Below are positions 12,201 to 23,734 of a DNA stretch of 64,000 nucleotides, one piece after another. A model generated the notes under the pieces. The model worked only from the letters and a program-made list of their open reading frames with translations, was not told the origin of the DNA and did no database searches. This DNA is from Straminergon stramineum (taxonomy: Eukaryota; Streptophyta; Bryopsida; Hypnales; Calliergonaceae): positions 12,898,501 to 12,962,500 of the forward strand of contig OY987273.1 of NCBI GenBank assembly GCA_963920665.1, given 5' to 3'. Numbering within the stretch: the first letter of the stretch is position 1; each line of letters opens with the position of its first letter. A program made the position numbers and the translations under genes.

Positions 12201-12782
12201 TTGCCTTCACAGCCTCAATGAAGGTGGATGCCTTGCCACATTAAATGGCACATTCGCTTCCTAGAAAAAACTTGCCCACTTCTCATCCAACTCCTTCTTC
12301 TTTGCAATGTTGAATGCGTCCGCCATGCCCTGTTGACGTAGTGATCCAGATCTCATAGAATTCGATCCAGCAAGACTATATGACGTTTGTAGAATATCAT
12401 TTTCTCCTGAAATGTTTGCCCCTTCTTCCGCTCTCCCACCATTGATCCCACCCATCACCTCATTTTCAGTGGCTTCACTTGAACTTGCACGTGCAGTTGC
12501 TCTAGATGGCGCACTTTGAATTGGTTCTCCTTCATACATGTCCCCGACATCCATTCGTAGCGGGACAAAACCTGTACAATTGGCAAATCTATGTCGCACA
12601 TGACGAGGCATACTTCGACAAATTGACCTCTCCAATTTTGAGCCATATCCAAAATGTGCAAAAGCACGCTCACGTTTGTAATTGAAGGTCCCAGCACAGA
12701 AAACACAAGTCACCTTAATCCCATTCTCCGTAAAGTTCAACCATGGTTCCCATTCCTTGGTTTGCTTCCTTTGACTTGCCAT
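9259..12782 (-). pseudogene. hAT-superfamily transposase, decayed, with long low-complexity tail
   Basis: Start chosen at the ATG giving MASQRKQTKEW. A BED-like finger (VTCVFCAGTF..H) follows. The DUF659-type core is CTNGWDDVNRRPLMNVM and QVCTDNAANML, continuing as QGCMVHALDLML. The hAT C-terminal dimerisation region is LSLTCFASSCERNWS (about 10920-10880). The same frame runs on for about 500 codons beyond the usual end, through an Asn/Asp/Gly-rich and RG-rich tail to a TGA at 9259-9261. Premature stops: TAG 12261, TAA 11839, TAG 10798, TAA 10648, TGA 9709, TGA 9442 and TGA 9322. One single-base frame change lies near 12230. A TATA-like box lies upstream at 13043-13051, followed by array A2. 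It is non-functional as read. Confidence 0.82.
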
Positions 12783-13042
12783 TGTGTTCAACCGTTCACA
12801 AATAATTTCAAATGTCTTCCTCCTCCTTCATATTGAAGTTAAAAAGGTCATAGATATACCAAACAAAGTATCAGTAACAGCAGTTAGTGCTAATCCACTG
12901 CTTGAACTGATTTTGACATCACCCCAGCAACAAACTAGGGCCATCTGCCACCCAAGTAGACTCACAAGGAGCTCAAAATGAATTGAAGTCCAAGAGATAG
13001 AGGCCAGGTGACAAATGTGGGGAATGTTGGGTCTTCCTTTTC

Positions 13043-13051
13043 TTTATATAC
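13043..13051 (-). promoter_or_regulatory. TATA-like box for the hAT gene
   Basis: TATATAAAG-type sequence on the minus strand, about 260 bp upstream of the hAT ATG, with the GC-rich array A2 just beyond it. Two other genes of this block show the same order: gene, TATA, GC-rich array. Confidence 0.5.
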
Positions 13052-13059
13052 TTAGGGAA

Positions 13060-13745
13060 TGCAGGGGCATGGACTTCACCAATGTGCGTGGCAGTAGGGT
13101 GCGGACTTCTTCATTCCCAAAGTGTAGGACATGGATGCACACTCTGAGAATTTTTGGAGGATGTTCACAACTCACACTTGAATCCCTGGCATCAAGGCGC
13201 GAACAGGATGGTAGGGCGCAGACTTTAGGGCAGGGACTTTAAGTGAGGGCGGGGACTTGAAGTTAGGGTGCGGACTCCAAGGCATGGACTTCAAGGTGCG
13301 GACTCCATAACAGGGCGCGGACTCCAGGGCACGGACTTCAGGGTGCAGACTCCAGGACGAAACTCCACTACAGAAATGTGGGTGCGCACATGGGGATGCA
13401 CTAGGCATGGGATCCCTCCTTCTTCCTATTTAATGGTCTTGGAAGATGGTGTCCCCCCTTTTCATGGAAAGAGGGAAACATTAAATGTTGTCACACCTTG
13501 CTTTAAAGTCCTCATATTCGTGGAGAGACAAGAACGCTTTCTCTCACAAATGTTTTTACTGAATGAGCTGTGTCAAGGCGCGGACGTAGGGCGCGAACTC
13601 GAGGGCGGGGACTCGAGGGCGGACAATTCACAAAGGCGGAAGAACTTCAGAGAGCGTAGTTGAATCACAGACTCCATAGTGTGGACTTGAAGTCAGGGCA
13701 TGGACTCCAAGGCGTGGACGTGCTCATCCAGCACAGGAGGCAGGA
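13060..13745 (+). repeat. GC-rich array A2
   Basis: Many imperfect copies of GGGCGCGGACTTC/GGACTCC on the plus strand, densest at 13190-13350 and 13570-13720. They are separated by less repetitive sequence. It lies between the hAT and RING genes. 13745-14140 holds nothing I can name. Confidence 0.7.
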
Positions 13746-14149
13746 CTTTGATATGCGCTTGGGCTTGACATCCTTCAATCCTTCCTTTTTTTGGAGCGGG
13801 GGAACCATTAATTATAGCCTGAACAACTTGTTTTGGATTCCAACAAGACAATGAAAGCAAGATGCCAAATAAAGAGCTCCACTAACTAAGATTTGGAAGA
13901 AACTTCATGGAAGAGCATGTCCCCTTCGTCGTGGTGGAAAATGTTTTTCCTTACTTCTTGTAACACTTTAAACTACTTTGAACCAACAAATAGTTTAGGG
14001 TGTAAAAAAAAGACTCTAAATTTTAAAGTGTTTAGGACACTTTGAGGAAATATTTAGGAAATGTTTTGGAAATGTAGTGTACTAGATAAAAGGGTAAAAC
14101 CACATTTTGTTTAAAATGAAAGAAATCGTAGGGAGTTAAAAAAAAATTC

Positions 14150-15880
14150 TAGGCCTTCAATACGTCACTTGAATTTTTAATTCCATCATTCCCTTTCCTA
14201 TCTTGGGGGGCTTCATTCCTAAAACTCTTCCATCCCACCTCAATGCCATTAATTTTTTTGTAAATCATTCAATTTTCTTTTTGGCTTCATGAACTCTTTA
14301 AACACTTCCATTTCAACTACTTGCCCTTCGTTTTTTGTTCCACAATTTTTTTTTCATTAATTCCTAAAACCCTTTAATTTGAACTCCATGCCAATATTTA
14401 TTCATCCAACTCACTTCCTTTCCTATTTTCTTTTGCTTTCTTATTTTTTTTCTTCATTAATTCCTAAAACTCTTTTATTCCAACTCCATGCCAATATTTA
14501 TTTGTTGCATCATATCCTTTCCTATTTTTTTTGCTTTCCATTTTTTTTCCTTCATTTATTCCTAAAACTCTTTTATTCCAACTTTAAGCAAGCTTTTTTT
14601 TGTTCCATCATTCCCTTTCCTATTTTTTTTACTCATTAGCAAAATTCTTCCATCCCAACTCAATAATAAATGTTTTTTATGGTACCAAATTGGAGTCTTT
14701 CCATTCACTTCCCATTTCTCATATGAAAAAATAGGTAATCAAAAATAAGATTTTTTTGATATCTCTTTCACATTCGTTTGCTTTTATTAACATTTAAAAT
14801 GCACTTACATTCCAATGGATTGACATTTCTTTCCCTTCCCTAGTTTTCATCATTGATTGGAAATGAATCCTACTCCAATTCAATGACATTTAATTTCATT
14901 CCCTAAATGTTTTTATCATTAAATCCTATTCCAATTCAATGACATTACATTTCTTCACCTAATTTTTTTTATCATTGAATATTTGAATCCTATTTCAACT
15001 CAATGACATTACATTTCTTCACCTAATTTTTTTTATCATTGAATATTTGAATCCTATTTCAACTCAATGACATTTCATTTCCTTACCTAAATTTTATCCC
15101 CATTGAATCCTAATCCAATTCAATGACATTTCATTTTTTTCACTAACTTTTTTATTTATTAAATCCTATTCTAACTCAAAGACATTTTACTTCCTTCCCT
15201 AATTTAAAGTTTTCAATTTTATTTTATGGTCATTTTTTGGTAACCATTTTATTGGATATGTACCTATTTCCATCCCAATTTAATGATTCCCATTTACCTT
15301 TCCCAATTTTTGGTGCTTCGGATAACAATACACTTCCATGCCATTTTTTTGGTAGGATTCATTCCCTTTCTGATTTTTTTTGCTTGATTAGCAAAATTGT
15401 TTCATCCCAAGTTATACAAGAACTAAATGGCATTATTATTCTCTTCCTAAATTTTTTCCAACTCAATGCCATTTTTTTCATTGATCATTCCCTTCCTAAT
15501 TTTTTTGTGCTTGATTAGTAAATTGCTCCATCTCAACCCAAGTGCATTTAATTTTTGTATTCCCTAAGCCCATTCTAATTTTTTGGGGCTTGATTTGCAA
15601 GATCATTCTATCCCAACTCAATGCCATTTATTTTTTGGTATATCATTCTTTCCCTATTTTTTGCTTTTCTCCATCATTCCTTTGCCTATTTCAGTATTTT
15701 GCAATTAAACATGTACCTATTACCATCCCATTTTTTGGGGGGTTCCATCATTCCTTATTTCCTTTGCATTAACGACATTTCAAAAGCATTTTTTTCCTAT
15801 TAAATGACATTTGTGGTCCTTCCCTAATTTTATTCATTGATTGGAAATTGGGAATGAATTTTACTCCATTTCAATGACAT
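14150..15880 (+). repeat. AT-rich pyrimidine tandem array, unit about 90 bp (left copy)
   Basis: Roughly ten or more degenerate units built from TTCCATCATTCCCTTTCC, a T-run, GCTTCATTCCTAAAACTC and TTCCATCCCAACTCAATGCC. The array lies just downstream of the RING gene. The reverse complement of the same unit forms the array at 20885-21760, downstream of the kinase gene. The open frames here are low-complexity artefacts. Confidence 0.75.
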
Positions 15881-16115
15881 TTCATTTCATGGTATAAATA
15901 ATTTTAATATGTATGAAGTTGACAAGTCGTTTCAAATGAGTATGTGCAAAAAATAAATGAAGTCAATTTGGGCAAAATCATTCAAAACAAAATCATATAT
16001 ATTTCATATGCATAATGTAATATAAAGTCGGAAAGTATATAAGCCTATATAATGCTAGGAAAGTAAGTCTTCTAAGAAAACCTAAGCTCACTAGCTAAAA
16101 CACTCTAAACTATAC

Positions 16116-18413
16116 CTAGTCAATGTTCATTGGACTACTTGCACTACCACTTGGTCCAGCCTCATTGTCATGTGTCCCGACGTGGACTGGAAGGTCTTCA
16201 TCTGAGCCCAAACGAAGTCTACGAACTGCAGATCGAGAATTCCTTGCTGGTCCGTCTTCCTCTAATATAGCCCTCAATATTTGTGATCGTTTGAGGCTCT
16301 CAAGACATTGGAGAGTTCCCAGGCTATGTTGTTCCAACAAATAGTCCATCCCTTCATTTCGAAAGGTTTCTCGCTACTCTAACTCCGATAGTTGTGCAAG
16401 TTCAGCAAGGTCTGGCATGCCAATGTCTTCCCCCATCCGCATCCCATTGTTGTCAGTAATGCAAACTCCATCAATGCCCTATAACCATCCACGAGGATGA
16501 GGTCCAAATTGGAAGTATTGTCCAGCTTCATTCCAATGCCCATTGAAGCACTGGAAGAAGAAATTCCGTCTTCCTTGGCTGAAGTTGTCCTTTAGTAGAA
16601 CCAAGTGGTGGCACACCTCCACAATTTGAGCTAGATCTCTTTCCCAACCCCATTTGGTACAAAGGTTTTGTTTGTCCAACGAATGGATGTTCAATTTCTA
16701 GCTCCACACCAAGTCTGTTCCCCACTTTTGAGAATGATCAGGGGAATTTTCAACATTGAATTCCCAATGCGGTGGCATGTAGGGAACTAATCCAAACAAC
16801 TCATACAAGCGCTCATGGAAAGGAGCCTTGCACAATGAACAACGTCGGCGAATAATCATCAAGCTAATTAGGCAGAATGGGTGGTACAAATGTTTGCATG
16901 TGCCTAGGTGCATTCCACCTTCCGGGCCAAATGGATTAAGACAAATGGGACATGTAGTTCCATCATGCACGAAGGTTGAAGGATTTGGCCACAGTAGTAA
17001 TGGATTGCCTTGATGGTCGACGGCAGAGCCAACTGCATTTTTGAAATCCCAAGCATGTTTGGACCAATCGATGGTTGTTGGTCCACCACCAATGTTGATG
17101 GTCGCCATTTCATCCATGTTGAAAAGATCATCCACTAGGGCCCATGATGTCAAACCAAAAACCCTCGCTTGATTGTGTGCGCCGTAATTGTTGTCAATTT
17201 TTTTGAATTCTTCCACCATTTGCCTAGTTCTGTCAACACTAAAGATGCATGCCATCTTCCATTGGTAATACTGCTCCATCAACGCATGCAATTGATTTTT
17301 CAATCTCAAATTGTTTGCAAGCGCGTCCGTAAGTTGGGTGCTTTAGTCAACTGGTATCGCTGCAACTACATTCATAGGTAATTCTCCAAAGGATAATGAA
17401 TCTTCTTGAGTACCCATTGTTGCACCAACTTCTGCATGTTCCAATGGAATTTGAAAATTATTTGAAGGCCCTTGCACTTCCCCTCGTGGATCCTCACCAG
17501 CATTGGTCAATGTTGCTACCTTAAGAGCGTGTCGAAGTACCTCCATCTCAAGTTGTTGTTGATTGATGATGTTGTCCTTCTCTTTGATTTCTTCCCTCAA
17601 TTTGTTAACATCATCATACAAAGAATGCAATTCTGCATTCTTGTAATTCACTTTAGTCAACAAACTCTGAATTCGGTTTGCAGCAGCTGTAACATCGACA
17701 ATTCCTATTGTTGGTTTGTTAGTAGGTGGCACCTGTTCCTCCACAACATTTTCTGGTAAAAACTCATGAGTTGCAAGCACAGCCCTCCTCTTTTTAGCAC
17801 GTTGTTGTTGTGTTCTATGGTTGACTACAATTGGCACATGAGATCCATTGGAGTCGTTGTCTGCAGATGAGTCCGAAGTGTCATAGTTTGGTGGTGCGTG
17901 AACTTGTGTAGTTTTTTTCGATAGACCACCTTCCTGGTATCTTTTTACCCCCCTTGGAATGAATCCATTCTCTGGGGTAGGAATTTTGACATTTTCCCCC
18001 ATTGTCTTCAAAGTTGACCAATCCACTCTCTTGTTCAACTTCACCTCCACATGGACCCCTTGTGCAATGAAAAGATGCACTTCATTGTGTGTGACATTCA
18101 AGACATCATACAACACCTGGAAGACCTCGATGCATTGGTTCATGAACTCATTGTCAAGGCAATGTTTCAAATTTGCCTTGTGGAAGCGTCTATGAAAGTT
18201 ATGTCGCTCTTCCGGGAAGACCTTGTCAATGTGGCACCACTTGATGTAATTGGTGCAATCATCATAAGTCCATGGGTTAGGCACATCCTCCCACCCCTTG
18301 AATGCAAGCTTGGCAGGGTTACGTAGAACATGCAGTCACTTACAATGTTTGGTTCCTGCTCGCAGTCGGGTCTTGTCTCGTTCCTCCTTGGTCATTCTTG
18401 GTGGTGTAGCCAT
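16116..18413 (-). pseudogene. RING-H2-like zinc-finger protein pseudogene (about 765 codons)
   Basis: One uninterrupted minus-strand frame of 766 codons from ATG (MATPPRMTKEERDKTR) at 18413. Order: a basic N-terminus; a conserved-looking domain with NPWTYDDCTNYIKWCHID and RVDWSTLKTMGENV; a Ser/Asp-rich linker; a coiled coil (NKLREEIKEKDNIINQQQ); and from about residue 488 a RING-H2-type finger (CPICLNPFGPEGG, GTCKHLYHPFC, CSLC). The tail is acidic. RING-H2 fingers usually mark E3 ubiquitin ligases; that role is inference. Five premature stops and no frameshift: TGA 18336, TAA 17343, TAG 16698, TAG 16479 and TAG 16374. It diverges from the kinase-like gene across a shared GC-rich array. 15880-16115 is its 3' flank. 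Confidence 0.78.
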
Positions 18414-18541
18414 TTTTGCAGAAAAATTCGAAAACCTCCAACGTGGCAATCAAGTAGACCCCGCACAACGCTCACAACTAGCTCAACAAAGAGGTGGAAG
18501 GCTGAGAGTATGCAGGGCGGGCACAAATGGGGCAGAAACGG

Positions 18542-18550
18542 CTTTATATA
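18542..18550 (-). promoter_or_regulatory. TATA box of the RING gene
   Basis: TATATAAAG on the minus strand, about 130 bp upstream of the RING gene ATG and at the edge of array A3. Confidence 0.6.
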
Positions 18551-18559
18551 GTTGGAGTT

Positions 18560-18780
18560 GGGGGACGCCAAGGCGTGGACGCCATCGCCGGGGCGCAGAC
18601 GCCATCGCTGGGGGCACGGACGCCATCTTCGGGGGCGCAGATGCCATCACTGGGGCGCGGACGCCATTGCCGGGGCACAGACGCCATCGCGGTTGGGGCG
18701 CGGACAGCTATTGGCGACTATAGGGCGTGGACTTGTGGGAGCAGGGCGGGAACGCTAGGGGACAGGGAGTGGACGTGAGT
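18560..18780 (+). repeat. GC-rich array A3 in a bidirectional promoter, unit about 21 bp
   Basis: Seven or eight near-tandem units of the form GGGGCGCGGACGCCATCGCC, lying between two oppositely oriented TATA boxes. On the right it degenerates to GGGCGTGGAC and GGGAGTGGAC. The unit style (GACGCCAT) matches A4 better than A1 or A2. Confidence 0.8.
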
Positions 18781-18788
18781 GGGGGGAC

Positions 18789-18797
18789 TATATAAAG
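18789..18797 (+). promoter_or_regulatory. TATA box of kinase-like gene 1
   Basis: TATATAAAG on the plus strand, about 195 bp upstream of the chosen ATG. The RING gene TATA lies about 240 bp away on the other strand. Confidence 0.6.
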
Positions 18798-18991
18798 CGA
18801 GTCCCCGCCCTCATTTCTTTGCCAAGTCGGCGCCCTATGCCTCACACGCTAGTTCGTCCCTGTGGCTTATGTGAGTGAGTTTGGTGGGTGGTGGGCTTGG
18901 CCTGCATATGTGACCTGGTTTTTTTGAATTCTTTTTAACTTTCGTGCTTTTGGATAGATACGGAGGCCCATCGTACCAAATTTTTTTCATT

Positions 18992-20572
18992 ATGATAGGG
19001 GAAGGGAGTGGATCTGCGGAAAAAGGTCCTATGTTTAAAGATTTGGATGATGTTGGTGAGATGGTAATTCCATCCATGAACTCATTGATGTCCTCGGGTT
19101 CATCAAATCCTTCCTCATTAGGCCAAAAGAAGCGCAAAAAAGCCCAAAATCCCCATATGCCTCCACATGAATTCATAGTTGAAGGGAGAGCAATAGCTAT
19201 GGTGTTCTACACTCATCGAGGTACAACTATGTTGACTAGGGAGTATGTGGCGCACAACGAAGAAGGATACTACAAACTCACAAGGGACCTGCGAAGGGAG
19301 TTGGAGTCAAAGTTTGAAGCATTTGAGAAATTCAACAATTTCTCTGATTATTGGTTGCACCAAGATTGGTTGGATAAACAGGTGGTTGCCCTCACAACCA
19401 ATATAGTGTCAAATTGGTGTTACCACACGGGTAAGAAAGAGGATGGTAGCGATTGGGACATGTAGAACAAAGAATTGGTTGCAAAATTGAAAATCATTCA
19501 AAATTTTGCTCAACAATTTTCTTCATCGTGGAAGAAAAAAAAAGCACCATGGAAAGCGACAATTGAAGACGCAATAAGGGCTCATTGTGTGAGTGGAACA
19601 TTCAAGTGGCTTGAAAGTTTAGTAAAAGTCATCCCCATGCCAGAACAAAGTGCGGTTGGTTCATATGGGACCGTGAGGAAGGTGATGCTTACAAAACTTG
19701 AGAGCATTCCTAGTTGGATATTTTTTGCTGGGAAGAGCTTGAAAACCAAAAATGAAAAGGAGAAGCGCCAAGGAATCATCAATGAGGCGGGACGGTGTCT
19801 AGTGATACATCCTGGCATCATTTGAATTGCGTACCTCCACCCTAAAACGATGGAAGGCTATATGCTGTGGTGGAATGGAGGATCTCTAATTTCTTTCTTA
19901 TCCAAATACAATTCAAAAGTGAGCGAATCAGTGGATGTGGATGACATTGAGCGTGAACAAGGTACGGGGTTGACAAAAGAGGAGCTTGCATGGGTTGCAA
20001 CTTACCAAAAGAACCGAGTGAACTTGGCACTCTCCTTGCTTGTCATTGTGGGGAAATGCCATGATGTATAGTACATGCACAACGACATAACTCCATCCAA
20101 TATTTTGCTCCATTTTGATGATTGGAAAGAACACAGGGTGTACATAGGGATATGTGATTGGGGACTTTCTAGCCGAGTTGTAGAGAAGGAGCCATCAAGG
20201 TATGGCTTTCCCAGCATGGAGATTCTGGCAAACGAGAAGAAGAAGCAAAGGTTTGTAGCTCATGAATTGTTTTATGTATACGGAGAGCAGGGTTCAGCAA
20301 ATTCAATTGAGGCCATGCAGAAAACACATTTGTACTCCATGGTTGCTGATGCACATGCGACGGGATGGATAGCAGCTACAATTTGGAAAGAGGACTGGAA
20401 CCCCAAATACTTTACAACGAAGAATCCAGAGCAATATCAAAACCTTAGGATCAAATTGGAAAGCCTTGTAAAAGAGGATGTGAGTGAAAGGGCGTCAATG
20501 CTAGATGTTCTAGACACATTGAAAAACGCCCCCCACTATTGGACTATGCCAGATTGTTGTTATCGTACATAG
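18992..20572 (+). pseudogene. Protein-kinase-like protein 1, pseudogene (527 codons)
   Basis: One plus-strand frame with three in-frame stops and no frameshift: TAG 19463, TGA 19823 and TAG 20069. ATG at 18992 gives MIGEGSGSAEKG; an upstream in-frame GTG is not needed. An N-terminal domain of about 150 residues (MVFYTHRGTTMLTREYVAH) recurs in the second copy at 52047. Kinase landmarks: Gly-rich loop AVGSYGTVRKV (residues about 221-232); AGKSLK with a candidate Lys near 248; catalytic loop MHNDITPSN (about 362-370) in place of HRDxKxxN; CDWG (about 388-391) in place of DFG; and VAHEL where APE is expected. The loop lacks the Arg of HRD and has ND. Stops predate any present function. Probable cargo of the composite element. 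Confidence 0.75.
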
Positions 20573-20884
20573 TATTTAGTTGTTTCACTTTTTGTAGTTT
20601 AGCATACAGTTTAGGCATAGAAGGTAAATCATCCTCATAGAGGGCCATGTATACCTACTTGGAAATTGCCAAACACCTCAAAATATATATAAAATTGGAT
20701 GTATTCTATACTCAAAATCTCATAATATATTAATATTCCATTTCATTGTTCTTTCTCATTGCATTTTTATGAGTTCTATGAATTGATGATAAAACTTAAA
20801 TAAAAACAATGAATGCAATAGTTTGGTATAAAAATACATACACTTTATGTTTTCACTATGCCTATGTTTTAGGAGTTCATGAAG
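20573..20884. other. 3' flank of kinase-like gene 1
   Basis: AT-rich, no coding frame and no recognised element. Confidence 0.4.
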
Positions 20885-21760
20885 CCCCCTAAAAAAAAAA
20901 TGATCCAACAAAAAAAAGAATGACATTGAAGTAGATTGGAAGAATTTTAGGAATGAAGAAAAAAATAAAAGGAAAGGGAATGATGGAACAAAAAAATAAA
21001 AATAATGGCTTTGAGTTTAGATGGAAGAACTTTAGTAAGTAAGCAAAAATAAAATAGGGAAGGGAAAGATTGAACAAATAAAGCAAAACTATGAGTTCAA
21101 ATAAAACTGTCTTGCTAATTCATGAACCAAAACAAAATAGAAAATGGAATGTTTCAACAAAGAAGAAAAGAATAACCATGAGTTGGGATGGGAGAGTCTT
21201 AGGAATGAAGCCCCAAAAAAGAGAGAGAATGATCCAACCCCCCCAAAATGGCATAGAGTTGGGATGGGAAGGGCTTTGTTCATTAATGGAAAAAAATAGG
21301 AAAGGAAATGATGGAACAAATACAAAATGGCTTGGGGTTGGGATGGAACAATTTTGTGAGAGAGATAAGTCCACAAAAAGTGAAAAAATAGTGTGTCAAA
21401 ATGATTTGAACTAACACCCTCCAAAAATTATCATTCAATTCGGATAGAATTGGGATACCACAAAAAATAAATGGAATTCACTTGGGATGAAAGAGTTTTG
21501 CTAATGAAGCAAAAAATGAAATGAATGGGAATGATCAACGATAAATAAATGGCCTCGTGTAGAGATGGAACATTTGTGCTAATCACAGAAAATAAAATAG
21601 GAAAAAAAAATCATTCCACCCTACACAAGTGGCATTGAATTAAAATAGAAGACTTTTAGTAATGATGCCAAAAAAATAGGAAAGGGAATGATTCCACCAA
21701 AAAAATAAGGGCAATGACTTGGAATGGAAGTGTGCTTTAAAAATGAATGTCCAAAAGGGG
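20885..21760 (-). repeat. AT-rich purine tandem array, unit about 90 bp (right, inverted copy)
   Basis: Eight or more units containing GGAAAGGGAATGATGGAAC, AATGGC.TTGAGTT and GGATGGAAGA.TTTTAGGAAT. This is the reverse complement of the unit at 14150-15880. It is placed immediately 3' of the kinase-like gene. Confidence 0.75.
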
Positions 21761-21858
21761 AGATGGAGTGACCCAAGCTTTTGAAAAGCATACCAATTTA
21801 TTTTAGACTGGCCAATTATTTTTAAGGAGTTATATAATCTAACATTAAAAGAAATATG

Positions 21859-22100
21859 AATGGTGGAGTGCTTTCAAATATGGAAATGGTTTGGGTGTTA
21901 GTGTGATATGATGTAACACCCAAAAAATTTATGGAATGGTGGAGTGATTTGGAGATGGAAGTGGTTTGGGTGTTACAATGATGTAATTTAACACCCCCCA
22001 AAAATATGGAATGGTGGATTGATTTGGATATGGAAATGATTTGGGTGTTACAGTGATATGAAGTAACATTAAAAAAAATATAGAGTGTTGGAATGACTTG
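21859..22100 (+). repeat. Tandem repeat, period about 75 bp, three to four copies
   Basis: Units start with AATGGTGGAGTGATTTGG at 21859, 21935 and 22010, with a degenerate fourth near 22083. Each carries TTTGGGTGTTA and a GTAACACC-like end. Confidence 0.7.
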
Positions 22101-22169
22101 GAATATGGAATATGGAATATGAAATATGAAATGGAAATATGTAAAAGCATATTAATTTAGCATATGTAA

Positions 22170-22246
22170 ATCCCGTCCACGCCCTGACGATGGCGTCCAT
22201 GCCCTAACGATCCCATCCGCGCCCTGACAATGGCGTCCACGCCCTG
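22170..22246 (-). repeat. GC-rich array A4, inverted; right edge of composite element
   Basis: Four GTCCACGCCC/GTCCATGCCC words, the reverse complement of the GGGCGCGGAC word of A1-A3. The GATGGCGTCC spacer is the inverse of the A3 spacer. The last unit ends ...GTCCACGCCCTG, i.e. CAGGGCGTGGAC on the minus strand, a hAT-like terminus. Confidence 0.65.
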
Positions 22247-22386
22247 CATGTTCCAGAATCCATGTGGCATCCACGTGGCCTATTTTTTTGTTTTCATAAA
22301 GTCAACTTTGTGTTGACTGTATCGGATGGGTGAGACCTCTAACGGACGGGCGAACCGGACGTCCGTCCACTATGACAACCATGCTC

Positions 22387-23584
22387 CTACAGTCTCCGAA
22401 TCTCTGCTTCCTGTTTCCAGGACTCAACCGGATCAGAAATGTAGCTTGCTACCTTCTCCGGAAGCTCTCTATCTGGTGGCGCTTCCACTAACTTCTCAAT
22501 GGCAAGCAGGATCCTTCTCTTCACTTCCCAATCCGATCTCACATCGCACAAGATCTTGATGAGAGGGTTGAATGGGTCGCCGGGATCTAATTCCTCCGAC
22601 ATTGTCTTCTCAACCTCCGGTTTATCTTTTGGGGCCGAGATGTCACGAGCGGGTGGCATCCCTCACTTGTTGGGGGAGGTCGTCTTTTGTCGCTTGATTA
22701 GCGGTAGATGTGGTTCCTCCTCCTCTGACTCGCTATTCTCCTCGGGTTCGAAACCGAATTCGATCTCGTCATCTATTTCCAATTCCCCGTATTGCAGGAG
22801 AACTTCCTTAGCCCTCCACACCTTCTCCTCTCCTGCGCTCAGGAGCTGATGGGAATGGTAGAGATGGATGAGGTAGGGACACACAAGTGTGGCCCTACTC
22901 TTCCCAACTCTCCCTACAAGCTGGGTGACCAGATCGGAAATGATCCAGGCCTAGTCGACTCTCCGGTCTCCTCTCAAGGTGCCGAAGATAGTATTGGCGA
23001 GGGAGATTGTCACCCTCGTTGGCTTTTCTGGATGCAGGATCAGAACTAGGAATTGCAGCAGCGAGCGGTGCCGCTCATCAACACAGTCCTCAACGGCGTA
23101 TCCGTCCTTCGGGTTGACAGCACCCTAAAACTTCCCCTAGACAAACTCGTCCATTCGGCTCGCCATTCCTAACCCTCTTGTCTGGAAACTATACACTACT
23201 CTCTAGACATCCTCCGTCCAGAGGTGTGGAATTGCCCTCATGGTGTTGTCAAACTCATTGGACAATTTGCCCAAGAGTTCTCTCACCATTACTTCTTCTC
23301 TGAAGCCCCAGGTTTTCTCTACAAACCCCAGGCAACCCATGGAAGTCAGATCCTCTATGAGTTGGGACTTGGTTGGTTCCGTAGAGGGAATAACCGGAAT
23401 TACCTTCCGGAGCTTCACCTCCACTAAGGACGTACTAGCTTGTCCGCCTCTACTTCTCCTAAGCTGTGGCATGGACACGGACGTGCGCTCGGAACCCCTT
23501 TCCAATTCTACCTCACTCTCTCCTAACCGCACGTCCCGTTCCTCACTTTCTCTCTATGATCTCAACCGGAAATCCAAGCTATAA
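22387..23584 (-). pseudogene. Coiled-coil protein pseudogene, 5' part
   Basis: A single minus-strand frame broken by several stops (near 23545, 23203 and 22660, among others). Readable parts: an acidic/basic N-terminal region (SVSMPQLRRSRGG), MVRELLGKLSNEFDNTMRA, then HSHQLLSAGEEKVWRAKEVL, an acidic block (SESEEEEPHLPL) and a final helix (RSDWEVKRRILLAIEKLVE) ending in WKQEAEIRRL. There is no recognised domain. The start is unclear. A TATA-like box lies upstream at 23722-23730. The ATCCGG-rich composition matches the fragment at 7915-8530, which would be the 3' part of the same gene. Confidence 0.5.
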
Positions 23585-23721
23585 CACCACAACCCTTGTA
23601 GAAGACACTCAAACGACGACTGACATAGAAAGCTGAGTGTTAGACGCAAACAACAAGCTCAAAGCATGGAGAGCGCTGGAAGACGAAAAATGCAAAAGAG
23701 GTTCAATTAGGCAGGCCAACC

Positions 23722-23730
23722 CTTATATAG
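23722..23730 (-). promoter_or_regulatory. TATA-like box
   Basis: CTATATAAGG on the minus strand, about 140-200 bp upstream of the readable coding part of the coiled-coil pseudogene. Confidence 0.45.
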
Positions 23731-23734
23731 TTGT

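Noticed and set aside
14379..15803. Several Phe/Leu/Ser-rich open frames
   Set aside because: They are translations of the pyrimidine-rich tandem array, with no protein character.
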